Source: Haliotis asinina | Lineage: Eukaryota > Mollusca > Gastropoda > Lepetellida > Haliotidae | Direction: 5' to 3' | Length of the DNA: 64,000 nt | Assembly (NCBI RefSeq): GCF_037392515.1 | Contig: NC_090291.1 | Coordinates: forward strand, 14,324,501-14,388,500 | Part shown: positions 32,688-43,919 of the stretch, in pieces | Layout: every line of letters starts with the position of its first letter | Numbering within the stretch: the stretch's first letter is position 1 | Translations under genes and position numbers: made by a program | The notes under the pieces: model-generated | Seen by the model: only the letters and a program-made list of their open reading frames with translations | Databases searched by the model: none | What the model was told of the DNA's origin: nothing

Positions 32688-34695
32688 AAATGTAATCTTG
32701 GATCTGTTACTAGTCTGTCAGTCACAGCCTTCGATAAAATCTGACGCTACTGTTCATAGGTAAATCAGCTTCATCAAGGATGGATATCTTTACATGTCAA
32801 GATTACAAATGTAATCTTGGATCTGTTACTAGTCTGTCAGTCACAGCCTTCGATAAAATCTGACCCTACTGTTCATAGGTAAATCAGCTTCATCAAGGAT
32901 GGATATCTTTACATGTCAAGATTACAAATGTAATCTTGGATCTGTTACTAGTCTGTCAGTCACAGCCTTCGATAAAATCTGACCCTACTGTTCATAGGTA
33001 AATCAACTTCATCAAGGATGGATATTTTACATGTCAAGATTACAAATGTAATCTTGGATCTGTTACTAGTCTGTCAGTCACAGCCTTCGATAAAATCTGA
33101 CCCTACTGTTCATAGGTAAATCAGCTTCATCAAGGATGGATATTTTTACATGTCAAGATTACAAATGTAATCTTGGATCTGTTACTAGTCTGTCAGTCAC
33201 AGCCTTCGATAAAATCTGACGCTACTGTTCATAGGTAAATCAGCTTCATCAAGGATGGATATTTTTACATGTCAAGATTACAAATGTAATCTTGGATCTG
33301 TTACTAGTCTGTCAGTCACAGCCTTCGATAAAATCTGACGCTACTGTTCATAGGTAAATCAACTTCATCAAGGATGGATATTTTACATGTCAAGATTACA
33401 AATGTAATCTTGGATCTGTTACTAGTCTGTCAGTCACAGCCTTCGATAAAATCTGACCCTACTGTTCATAGGTAAATCAGCTTCATCAAGGATGGATATT
33501 TTTACATGTCAAGATTACAAATGTAATCTTGGATCTGTTACTAGTCTGTCAGTCACAGCCTTCGATAAAATCTGACGCTACTGTTCATAGGTAAATCAAC
33601 TTCATCAAGGATGGATATTTTACATGTCAAGATTACAAATGTAATCTTGGATCTGTTACTAGTCTGTCAGTCACAGCCTTCGATAAAATCTGACCCTACT
33701 GTTCATAGGTAAATCAGCTTCATCAAGGATGGATATTTTTACATGTCAAGATTACAAATGTAATCTTGGATCTGTTACTAGTCTGTCAGTCACAGCCTTC
33801 GATAAAATCTGACCCTACTGTTCATAGGTAAATCAGCTTCATCAAGGATGGATATTTTACATGTCAAGATTACAAATGTAATCTTGGATCTGTTACTAGT
33901 CTGTCAGTCACAGCCTTCGATAAAATCTGACGCTACTGTTCATAGGTAAATCAACTTCATCAAGGATGGATATTTTACATGTCAAGATTACAAATGTAAT
34001 CTTGGATCTGTTACTAGTCTGTCAGTCACAGCCTTCGATAAAATCTGACCCTACTGTTCATAGGTAAATCAGCTTCATCAAGGATGGATATTTTTACATG
34101 TCAAGATTACAAATGTAATCTTGGATCTGTTACTAGTCTGTCAGTCACAGCCTTCGATAAAATCTGACCCTACTGTTCATAGGTAAATCAGCTTCATCAA
34201 GGATGGATATTTTACATGTCAAGATTACAAATGTAATCTTGGATCTGTTACTAGTCTGTCAGTCACAGCCTTCGATAAAATCTGACCCTACTGTTCATAG
34301 GTAAATCAGCTTCATCAAGGATGGATATTTTACATGTCAAGATTACAAATGTAATCTTGGATCTGTTACTAGTCTGTCAGTCACAGCCTTCGATAAAATC
34401 TGACGCTACTGTTCATAGGTAAATCAGCTTCATCAAGGATGGATATTTTTACATGTCAAGATTACAAATGTAATCTTGGATCTGTTACTAGTCTGTCAGT
34501 CACAGCCTTCGATAAAATCTGACGCTACTGTTCATAGGTAAATCAGCTTCATCAAGGATGGATATTTTTACATGTCAAGATTACAAATGTAATCTTGGAT
34601 CTGTTACTAGTCTGTCAGTCACAGCCTTCGATAAAATCTGACCCTACTGTTCATAGGTAAATCAGCTTCATCAAGGATGGATATTTTACATGTGA
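32688..34695 (+). repeat. Satellite-like array: 17 monomers of 118-119 bp
   Basis: 'tgtaatcttggatctgttac' recurs at 32691, 32810, 32929, 33047, 33166, 33285, 33403, 33522, 33640, 33759, 33877, 33995, 34114, 34232, 34350, 34469 and 34588. Monomers are nearly identical, differing at three main places: gacgct/gaccct, cagctt/caactt and the length or content of the 'ggatatttttac' T-run. Each junction holds a perfect hairpin, CAAGATTAC-aaat-GTAATCTTG. No ORF runs through it. Diverged single copies lie just upstream of class II genes F, E and (reversed) copy G, so the monomer is an amplified promoter-proximal element. Near-identity suggests recent expansion or gene conversion. Confidence 0.97.
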
Positions 34696-34699
34696 CGTA

Positions 34700-35415
34700 A
34701 TGATTCCTTGCTCACGTCAAGCGTGGAAGCAGCTGACTACATTATGAATACATAATGGCGAATACAAAGTAGCGAATATTTATACAAAAAGAACCTGTTA
34801 AAATATTACAGGTTTAACACATGTTCTTAAGGACTTCGGCACTGCAGGATATACTGCTCTGTTGATATGTACGTTGTAAATCCATGACATCCATTAAATT
34901 CATGAATCGGCATAAAAGGATTTCCTTTGTTTATTACAAGATAATAGAGAGTTTAATCGTCGGATTTAGAATATAGGGAAAATGAGGAGGATACAATAAA
35001 CATATTTCGTTTGGTAGGAAAAAAGATAGTGTTGTAATATATTGAGAACACGTAAATTCGACACCTTTTGAATTTGAAGCTCAGACACCAAGACGTGTTT
35101 GTACTGAGATATTTGTTTTACGCAAGGGCAGCAGATATGTTTCAATGTTTTTATTGATCTTACGAAAAGTTTAAAAACCTAATCCAAGTTAAAACCACAA
35201 TGAAGAAGAAGTGTGTTGCAATTCACAGCATCCACTACAGATTGTAGTCTAAAAATCGGGAACTTTTGTTGACTCTTTCCTCGGGAGGACCGAGTCCTCG
35301 GGAAAAAATATAGGAAACACTTGACTTACTTATTCCTCACCGCCTTACATATCATTTGATCAGTCCGAATTTACGAAAGAGCGAAACACACGGACAGTAG
35401 TTTGCCATTCCTCGT
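34700..35415. other. Intergenic DNA between array and gene A promoter
   Basis: No gene. Parts align by eye with the E/B and F/C intergenic regions: 'cagctgactacattatgaat' resembles 43960-44000 and 59350-59400, and 'aatatattgagaacacgtaa' resembles 44155 and 59551. This is homologous spacer between head-to-head genes. Confidence 0.5.
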
Positions 35416-35420
35416 CCACA

Positions 35421-35645
35421 TTTCAAGTTCAGAGAAACGTCAGTGACACACGTCAGGTGAATCCCGATAAATCATCAAGATCTACAACTGATCAGAGGAA
35501 CGTTACACTTTACCGTCAGATCATGAACTGATCTTAACGGATGTCTGACATGAAATGCAAGTTCATCAGCAGCGCAGGATATGGGTAGAAATACATGTGT
35601 TTGCTAAGCATTCGACATTCTCAGTTTGATTCTTCAGCCGAACAG
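35421..35645 (+). promoter_or_regulatory. Gene A promoter module and 5' UTR exon
   Basis: Shared with genes B and C: 'ttcaagttc', a CACGT patch, 'atcaagatctacaactgatc' with CTGATCAG (35488-35495), then AGATCAT, ACTGATC, a TATA-like 'gggtagaaatac' (weaker than in B and C), the initiator TCAGTT (35621-35626), and the non-coding exon ending 'gccgaacag' at a gtatgt donor (35646). Confidence 0.75.
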
Positions 35646-36063
35646 GTATGTATGATGAACACTTGAGTGAAATAAACGTGACCGCGTTTTGAACGCATTA
35701 TAATTCTATTGTAACTTAAACTGAATGTTTGAGGAAGGTTCAGTTGCAACTTCAAAGGCAAGGGTGTGGGACTGAAAACCAAGTCATAATTTGTAATTTA
35801 AAAATGTGATAATGTAACTCTGCACATTGTTAGTGCACATTTGAAACATGCGCCATGTACACACCTTTCGATTCTATGACTTTTTGCCACCATTCTGTCT
35901 CTTATCTAACTCAGCACAGTTTGTTTATGGTACCGTTTAACAGATATAATGATGTAATATCTTAATGAGCCTCCACAACAGTTTTACACGATTAGATATT
36001 TTAGGAAGTATGAGATATAGCGTGTAATGCATTCTCCTTTGTTTCAGAGCCCCCTAACATAAA

Positions 36064-37720
36064 ATGATGATCAAAGTGTGTCTTGCTTTGTTCTTTGTGG
36101 TGTCACTTTTGGTAAACAATGCCTTTGGCTTTGGGGTAAGTGTTCTCATTTCACATACTCTTCTTTCTAACAAGCATAACATTTATTCATGAGAACATTG
36201 AGATTTTATAGCAATGGTTGTAAACTATTCCGAATTATATCCAATCTGTAACTCTCATCCAAATGTCTACCGGTATATTTGTGTTAGTTAGAATTCTGAT
36301 ATCTTTTGCAACTTCGATTCTGCTGTCATGATTTACAATTCTATCATACATTAATGTTCACCTCAACTATCCCTTTTTACTACCGTTGAATATCCACATT
36401 ATTATTGAAATGTGTCACACCGCAGTAGTAAACTCCATTTTGCAACCTTAGCTTTTGCTTTATGCTTTTAATATGCATTTCGTTATAAGAAAAATATGGA
36501 TGATTTTGTTATTTCAGCTCTTTTCATAGTTTAACATATTTGCTTACGTACATATATTTGAAAGACGTTTGGGGTTTTTCTTGGTATGGTATAATTATAC
36601 AAACAAATCAATACCCATATCAACATTTTCCTTCAGTGTCGAAACGAGGGACAAACATGCAGTTGGATGAATGGCAACACTTGCTGCAATGGCTTGACGT
36701 GTCAGCGCGGAATTGGTAACATCCAAACATGCAGACGAAACTATGGAAGCGGTATTGGCGGCGGTATGGGGGTGAGATAGGTTATCAGATAATTGTCACA
36801 CTGCAAGATTAAGTCGGGAAATGTACTTCTGGACCAGCAAGAATTTAAAATGTCCGCACGTGTCAACAGAAGAATATTTGTGAGATACCGATAAGATGAA
36901 GTTCTTTTTACGTGAATTTGAACGTCTATTCTTAGAGCCCATCAAATCCACCATAGCACACCTCTTAAGGTAATTGTTTGGTCGCGAACATTGCATACAG
37001 ATACAATGTAGTAAGTAAGTGAATGAGTGAGTTTAGTTTTACGCCACACTCAGCAGTATTCAGCTATATGGCGGCGGTCTGTAAATAATCGAGTCTGAAG
37101 TCCAGTGATCAACAGCATGAGCATCGATCTGCACATCTGGGAACCGATTACATGTGTCAATCAAGTCAGCGAGTCTGACCACCCGATCCCGTTAGTCGCC
37201 TTTTACGAAAAACATAGTCGCCTTTTCTGACAAGCATGGGTAGCTAAAGACCTATTCTACCAGGGACCATCACGGGTCAGGTACAGTGTAGTTATGACAT
37301 TTTTGTTAAAGGCATCAGTTCAGTGCATCGTAATCTATTTTTACAAACATGCATACATAACTTATATCTATGTAATCAGGTTCCCATGATATCCTTCATA
37401 GCATTTCTCATTTTAATGTGTATATTAGTTGCACTGCATACATGCATAATGTACATGCACTTACGGTACGTCTGTTAAAGACATCAATCACATGCATTCA
37501 ATTCACTCTTTTTCACAGTTACCTTATAATCATCGCGTTTGATCCACAGTGATGATGTTATCTGTGCAGACACGATATCTGGATATGTTAAGTATTCATT
37601 GTTGTTTTACAGTGCCGTCGCCGTAACGACGAATGTAGGATTAACGGCATGCCTGCAATGTCATGTTGTGCATCTCTCCGCTGTCTGCCTGGATACATGA
37701 ACAGAATGACTTGTCAGTAG
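36064..37720 (+). CDS. Gene A: class I secreted double-cystine-knot peptide
   Basis: Coding exons 36064-36135, 36637-36771 and 37613-37720, all phase 0; 104 residues. Exon 1 is a signal peptide (MMIKVCLALFFVVSLLVNNA, then FGFG). Exon 2 is knot 1, CRNEGQTCSWMNG…CC…C…C (C-x6-C-x7-CC-x4-C-x9-C), followed by the linker RRNYGSGIGGGMG. Exon 3 is knot 2, CRRRNDECRINGMPAMSCC…C…C (C-x6-C-x9-CC-x4-C-x9-C), ending TCQ-stop. The two knots align with each other, so they arose by exon duplication. Start chosen because it follows the acceptor at 36047 and opens the signal peptide; the second Met is equally possible. AATAAA signals at 37776-37786. Intron 2 carries a repeat copy. Secreted, probably disulfide-rich; target unknown. 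Confidence 0.92.
37013..37277 (+). repeat. Common interspersed repeat in intron 2 of gene A
   Basis: Full-length-looking copy from 'gtaagtaagtgaatgagtga' to 'gggaccatcacgggtc'. Genes B and C lack it at this position, so it inserted after the class I genes separated. Confidence 0.8.
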
Positions 37721-37775
37721 CTATAACTGATACATTTGTCTCAGCATCACCAAGTATGTCCATGGAATGCATGAA

Positions 37776-37786
37776 AATAAAATAAA
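37776..37786 (+). terminator. Overlapping poly(A) signals of gene A
   Basis: Two overlapping AATAAA hexamers in 'gaaaataaaataaaaatg', about 55 bp after the stop. Gene C has one AATAAA at the equivalent place (62438-62443). Confidence 0.7.
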
Positions 37787-38029
37787 AATGATTTCAAACA
37801 TCTCAGACTTGTGTTGACCTGTGTACTGTTGTATTTATCATATAGAGACATTCTGACACTTTTACCTCAATATTATGATATGTGTACATGGCATGCATCA
37901 CAATACATGCGATTTCAAGCAGTCGAGAATTGTTTGTGTTGTCCATATGTACAGATGTAGTTAAAAAATGTAAGAATGTTTAGTGGACAGTGTATTTGAC
38001 CTGCATGGCATCACAAGATGAAACCCAGA

Positions 38030-38220
38030 CCCGTGAAGATTCGGATTAGAATTGATCTTCAGTTACCTATGCTTGTAAGAGACGATTACCGGGAGACTGT
38101 GATCACTGACTTGATCGACACGTTATAGTACCCCAACTGTGAGGATTGATGATCATGCTGTTGATCATTGGGTTGTCTAGTTCAGTTTTGATTATTTACA
38201 GACCGCCTCGATATAGATGG
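38030..38220 (-). repeat. Common interspersed repeat
   Basis: Minus-orientation copy: 'cccgtgaagattcggattag', 'gatcatgctgttgatcattg' and 'gattatttacagaccgcc'. Confidence 0.7.
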
Positions 38221-38224
38221 AATA

Positions 38225-39840
38225 CTCTTGAGTGCGGACAACAAACATCCAACCTTTACGTAGCGTACATAAAATGATATTATTCTTTCTCCTAACACAC
38301 TGGATGTGGAAACGAAAAACTTGACTCGTTACTTTCATTCATTACACGCTTTCTTTAAATGAAAGTCTTTGCAAGTAAACATATGTATTATAGACTGCTT
38401 TATATCTGAAGATATATGTTCTGTTAGATGCTTTAAAACAGAAATAAATCAACGTCAAATTCTCGCACGCCATATGTATGTTATTACAGACGATATCTTC
38501 AGCTGTTAGGCATTCCTAAAACACCAAAATTACTTTCGTAATGTCAGATTGCAGGACCATGATACATGTAATTCAAACTGTTTTGATTCAGTTTCGTATT
38601 TTGTTTTTTTTTCGTTCCGTTCATCATGTTTCTTTGAGATACAAACCACACAAAGACTTCAAGTCAAATGTATATGGAACCCATTTCAAAGTTGTATAGG
38701 AATTTCCTAGGTTGTAAATTCCTGGGTATGATAACTGATCAGTATGAAACCTACTTCCCCTGCATCAAATATTCAAAGAATAAATTCCTGAAGGCACTAA
38801 ACGTGTAGAAATGTTTTTAATAATTATTCGAATTGAGGATGCGATCAGCCATCGCTGCTTCATTTGTATGGAGCACCAGTCTGTTCGAAGCAAAAAACAT
38901 TTTATCCGATCAATTATTTCAGCCCATAGCTAGTAATTAAGTGCATTTTAATCATTACATCTATAATGCTATTTTTCAGTAATTATTATAGCTGTCACTA
39001 GTCATGCATTCATTCAATTTCCTGTAATGTTCCTTAATGGTTAATTGTATTAATCTCATGTTCATGTAAACATTATATTGTATTTACATGTAATATGTTG
39101 CAGAAATGATATCTGCCCCGTGTGGGATTTATTTACCCCTCTTAATCTGGCTACACAAAATAAAGAACTCTGCCCCAAGACTGGCCCTTCTGTCACCTTT
39201 GGGACTTGCCCGTTTACACAAATATTGTGAATTAACAGTCTAATTTGAGCATTTTAGGATATTTCCAGATTTTCTATCTTGCCTGCAGACCTTTAAACGT
39301 GTCAAATAAACACCTCCGTTTCACGGAAAATTCTTGAATAACAAATTGATCTTGCTTCTGGGTAACAGGACATCGTCTCCTGTTGGTAACCCACCATGTT
39401 GGAATTTTGAGTAACAACACTCAACAAGTCTGTAACACCACATTTGATACCATACAAAGACCTCTATCGGTTTTGAGCCATTTTTGTTACAAATGGTTCA
39501 AAATTGGTGACAACAAATGGTGACAAAATTGAACTTTCCAGAAATACGCTCTTCAAAGTCGATATAGCCTAATGACAAGCTGTTTATCCCGGTAATTCAT
39601 GCAGAGTTGTGGAAACCGTTTAGATGTTAACTATCAAGAGCATAATATGGCCTTCGGTTTTTACCTGCACCATAAACATTGTTAAATCGGTAATATTTTT
39701 AGAAGATTCTTTTTAAAATTGTTATTATGGACATGAATTTTGTTTGTGATGTCTTTTCAAGATCGTTATTGTTGATTCTCTCCTCCCTACATGTAATTGT
39801 CCTCGACTGTTTCCACGTTGAGAGCACGTTGTAAGATCAA
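38225..39840. other. Intergenic DNA without recognised genes
   Basis: AT-rich; no exon or repeat family identified. Confidence 0.35.
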
Positions 39841-39844
39841 TAAT

Positions 39845-39970
39845 CAAAATGACATATGTACAGGTATCATTTCATAATGAAGCTGATTTACCTATGAACA
39901 ATGGTGCCAGATTGTGACGAAGGTAGTGACTAACAGACCGGTAATATATCCAAGGTTACAACAAACACCT
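39845..39970 (-). repeat. Diverged single copy of the satellite monomer upstream of copy G
   Basis: The reverse complement reads 'ttgtaaccttggatatatta…ggtctgttagtcac…ttcgtcacaatctgg…attgttcataggtaaatcag', matching the array monomer in order. It ends about 60 bp before the TATA box at 40026, the same relation to a class II promoter as at F and E but in mirrored orientation. Confidence 0.75.
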
Positions 39971-40025
39971 GCTCTCTTAATGTAACACCTGAATCTAAGT
40001 TCGCTTAATTGTCGCGTTCCAGTGG

Positions 40026-41078
40026 TATAAATACACCAAGTCATGTGGAATCTTCAGGCCTGGTTATCAGCAGAACAGGTAAAAGCATGTCGTTAACACA
40101 ACTGTTTCCAGTTCTCAACAAACATAGATGTATATAATTTTAAGAGTTAAGGCATCGTTATGCATAGACATGACATGTTTTTGTACACCGTAATCAATAA
40201 TAACAGCATGAAACAAGCTGAGAAAATGTATGCAGATTTGTGTGCAATATTGTTGTTTTCTTTTCTTTTATATATCAAACACAGTAATTGATATTAGCAG
40301 TGTGATTGGTACAGAAAAATAACGCAAGTATACATTTGTGTTGGTCTTTTTTCTAAGACTATACCTTAAGCCCATTAATACAAAGTCATTTGTATTTAAA
40401 CCTAAAATATTTGAGTGTGTGAATGAGATAAGACTTTAAGTCACCATCGTTGAAACCTGCTGTGATGGCTTGATGTGTGAGTCTGGCATAGGGAACACAA
40501 GGATCTGCAAGAGAAACGACGGCAGCGGTCCCGGGGAAAGTTCATCCTGACGATCTGAACTTCACATTTTCCCCAAACCAGTATGAATCAGATATTGTCT
40601 GTCAGAGGTACGATGTACATTCATCGTAACATATGTAAATCGTCCTCCAGATTATAACTTCTTTTATAACGGTTACGCAAGGACATGCAATGTTGGCTTG
40701 GAAAAATAAGGAAACTTGAACTTAGAGAGAAAAACTATGTATGGAGATAAAGGAAAACAGGCAATTGGAATGTAACTAAAACATTATGTCACTTTAGTTT
40801 ATTCCTTATCATATCGAAATTTAATACATTTTAAACTTTATAGGATTTGTTTATGTTATATCCACCACCAAGTACAAAGCGAAGTTGTGGTTTTAATTTG
40901 ATCACATTTGTTTATAGGATGTCTACTGTGTTTATAACAACTTCATTGTTTGTGTGTGTTTTGTTCGCAGTGTCGTCACCGTAATGAAGAATGCAACATT
41001 ACTGGCATCGACGCCATGAAATGCTGTGGTTCACTGCACTGTATGCCTGGAATAATGAACAAGATGATGTGTCAGTAG
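40026..41078 (+). pseudogene. Copy G: broken class II double-cystine-knot gene on the plus strand
   Basis: Recognisable parts, in order: TATAAATA (40026-40033), a 5' UTR exon ending 'tcagcagaacag' at a gtaaaa donor (40079), part of a knot-1 exon (about 40450-40540, ETCCDGLMCESGIGNTRIC…), and a knot-2 exon (40971-41078, CRHRNEECNITG…MMCQ) with good acceptor and stop, then AATAAA at 41159-41164. The copy is broken, with several breaks, and is treated as a fossil. The knot-2 exon alone is clean and has a near-twin at 54974-55081. It is the only class II copy with a promoter on the plus strand, so an inversion occurred in the cluster's past. Confidence 0.8.
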
Positions 41079-41169
41079 ATGACATATGATGATTGATCAT
41101 GCACCCACGTTTGAAAGTGTCAGTAATTTGTTTGTCGATGACCTCTTTTCTTTGTTCGAATAAACTTGA

Positions 41170-42020
41170 CAGACATCGATCTGAACGCATCTTACATGTT
41201 TTATCTTCTTTTTATGATTTGTAGCAAACAAAATATAATATTCATTTTGTGTGCTCTGAATTAGGTAACAGGTTAGACAAGGTGGTTACAAGGGAGAACG
41301 CATGGTTACATGTTCATACAGTGTGTAAATGTCATGTCGGATACATTTGCAATACAAACCACCCAAACGCGTGGCAAGATTATAAGCTAAACGAACGGAA
41401 ATACAGTGTAATACATCAGCACATGCTGTTAGGAAACTCATTGTGGTACTCATAAAGGTGTCGAAGGTACAATGTACTAAGTCAGTCTACGGATAATACA
41501 ATGTATCGTTACGAATGGGGTGGAATTCGAATATCCATACAATATCCGATGTCCGTTTCCGGTGTCCCGGCAGTGATATTGCTGGATCAAATACCAATCA
41601 TTCTCGTAAAAAGGGTGGAAAACGGAGAAGCATATAGCTATATAGGTACATCTCAAACATCTACGATAATGACCTAATACGAATACATTCAACGACACAA
41701 GTTACGTTTGAATCTGTGCCTTAGTTGTCATGCTATTACCCTCGCGTTGAAAGATATTGAGGTTCCAAGATCAAGTTCAACAACAGCACTCAAAATGTTT
41801 TGAATTACACAATTGAATGTATACAATAGACGAAGTTGCACGCCACTGTACAGTCACTATATTAACCTTCAGAAAACCATAGCTTGACTATTGCTTTGTA
41901 TTCATATATTTCTTGTACCACTTCTTTCGTCAGACGATATTAGGATTTTATACTTGCCCATACTCTTGAGACGTAATAAAACTTAAAATGCATTGCTTTA
42001 ATGTTTCAGGTCCACCCACG
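41170..42020. other. Spacer inside the duplicated block
   Basis: No gene. The sequence from 41250 to 41700 has a close counterpart at 55270-55700; both keep similar short ORFs only because the DNA is duplicated. Confidence 0.5.
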
Positions 42021-42026
42021 TATATA

Positions 42027-42098
42027 ATGATGCTCAGACTGTGTCTTTCATTGTTTCTTGTGGCATCACGTTTAGCAAAAAGCTTGCCCAGTATTTAA
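42027..42098 (+). pseudogene. Relic of a class I signal-peptide exon
   Basis: After an acceptor-like 'atgtttcag' the DNA reads MMLRLCLSLFLVASRLA, clearly the class I signal peptide. The rest of the gene is not attached. It is broken and treated as a fossil. A sister relic lies at 57008. Confidence 0.75.
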
Positions 42099-42282
42099 AC
42101 AGAGGAATGTTCTGAGAATACATACATGAAATGGGCATAATATATCTCTTTCTTAAACAAAGTATGAAAGAATAAAAAGAACACAGACGTGAAACACCAT
42201 GCTTTTATTCATAGGACTTTTATTAAATGACAAATCATATGACTCCGTTGTTCAGTGTGCAAGATTAATCAGTAGACGACAT

Positions 42283-43396
42283 CTACTGACACATCATCTT
42301 GTTCATTATTCCAGGCATGCAGCGGAGCGAGCCACAGCATTTCATGGCGTCGATGCCATTGATTTTGCATTCCTCATTCCGCAGACGACACTGTGAAATG
42401 GAAATATACATCGGTGTAACAGCAACCAATCCTTTTAAAAAACAACCAACAAAAAACACCACAAAATACAACAACGACGACAACAAAAACCCATACAATG
42501 ACGATGTCAGGAACACAAATAAAATCATATATTAAAATTTACACTTGAAGACATATCTGCACATCGGAACATTTACTAACGTGAACAAATACTGAACATC
42601 TGATAAATTGTACCTAGGTAGCCAGTATGGTCTAGAGATACATGTGAGTGCAATACCAGTCAAGGCATATAATTTGTTACGATGAGGTGGAAAGTGTCAT
42701 ACAGGAATAATTACTAGACAACAACGTGTTCACAATACGCGAAAGAAGACAAGCTAATCATGGCTAAATTGTACACCATAGGTTGTAGTTTCTAATCTAC
42801 CCCAGGGCCACTGCCGATGTTTTTCTTGCAGATTCTTGTGTTTCCTATCCCAGACTCACACATGAGGCCATTACAGCAGGTTTCACCGTTTATCAGGGAT
42901 CATGCATGGTCCTGCCACATAAGCTATGCAGAATGAAACCCCTTAAGGAATAATCATTAAACATGTGTGTGAGTCCAAGAGACACCGACATAATACTTGA
43001 TTTATCAGTACTACACACTTGTACATATACACGAGTGGTAAACATCTATCAAAGGAATCACTTCTCGCTTTCCTTCCACTCCAGGGCTTAAATGAAATGA
43101 ACTGAATCTACAATTCCCGTTCCCTCAATCCCTACCGTAATGATAATCGCAATAAACACGAACCAGGCATTAGGTCCGTTTTAAAAAAATGTTTAAACTG
43201 ATCCTGGGCGATATTCAACTCCCTAAGGCAACATTCATTTACAGAAACCTACAGCAGTCGCGGCACTTCGGGGTTTTGTTATGTAATCTGAAAGTTAATG
43301 ACAAGTATCGCGGGATTTAGAACTCACAAAGCCATGGGAATCTTGAATCAGAGCTGATGCTACGAGGATTAGAGCAATGCACACTTTGGACAGCAT
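42283..43396 (-). pseudogene. Copy E: class II double-cystine-knot gene, incomplete
   Basis: The signal-peptide exon (43396-43328, MLSKVCIALILVASALIQDS then HGF) and the knot-2 exon (42390-42283, CRLRNEECKING…MMCQ) are clean and carry good splice sites. The knot-1 exon (ending near 42800, …CKKNIGSGPG) is recognisable but not whole. About one major break; treated as a fossil. Its close twin, gene F, is whole. The TATA region upstream is also weaker than in D and F. It faces class I gene B head to head, and a poly(A) signal lies at 42204-42209. Confidence 0.8.
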
Positions 43397-43799
43397 TGTG
43401 ATAGAGAAAACTTGAAACGGAAGCTCATGTACGTTACCCTTTGTTTCAGTATAAGTTAAATAAGCATTTCATACGAACCTCAAATATATTACTTTGCATT
43501 CGTAGGCTTGGATTTCAGTCATAACAAACAACTACATGTGTAAAATATGATGCGCTTGAATCATATTGTTAATGTTAATTATGATGATAAATTTAAAGAC
43601 CCACTGACCCAATGCCTTGACCCATGGAATAATAAATCTAAATCTGTTGGATATGGAAAACATTTCTGTAACCGACTTGCATTTCAAATTTAAGATACAA
43701 GGATTTACCCGAGCAGCTGACAGCCTGGAATGAAAATACTTATTTGACTCAGTTGGCGTATTTAATTCATACTACTGAGAGGTGTCAATTGAACATGAT

Positions 43800-43915
43800 A
43801 CATCAAATTAAAATTTGCATCCAATAATAGTCTGTCAATCATCTTTTCCGATACAATGTGACTGCACTGAACATAGATGAAGCATGTCGATCTTTAAAGG
43901 GTATCGTTACCTGTA
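43800..43915 (+). repeat. Single-copy homologue of the satellite monomer upstream of copy E
   Basis: 'tagtctgtcaatcatctttt', 'gatacaatgtgac', 'actgaacatagatgaagc' and 'taaagggtatcgttac' match the array monomer in order with substitutions and small gaps. Confidence 0.7.
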
Positions 43916-43919
43916 CTAT

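Noticed and set aside
32688-34695. CRISPR array
   Set aside because: Monomers are identical over their whole length with no unique spacers, and the genome is animal. It is a tandem satellite.
41249-41698. Short ORFs present in both duplicated blocks (also 55284-55559)
   Set aside because: Similarity is explained by DNA duplication, and the frames are not kept better than the surrounding sequence.
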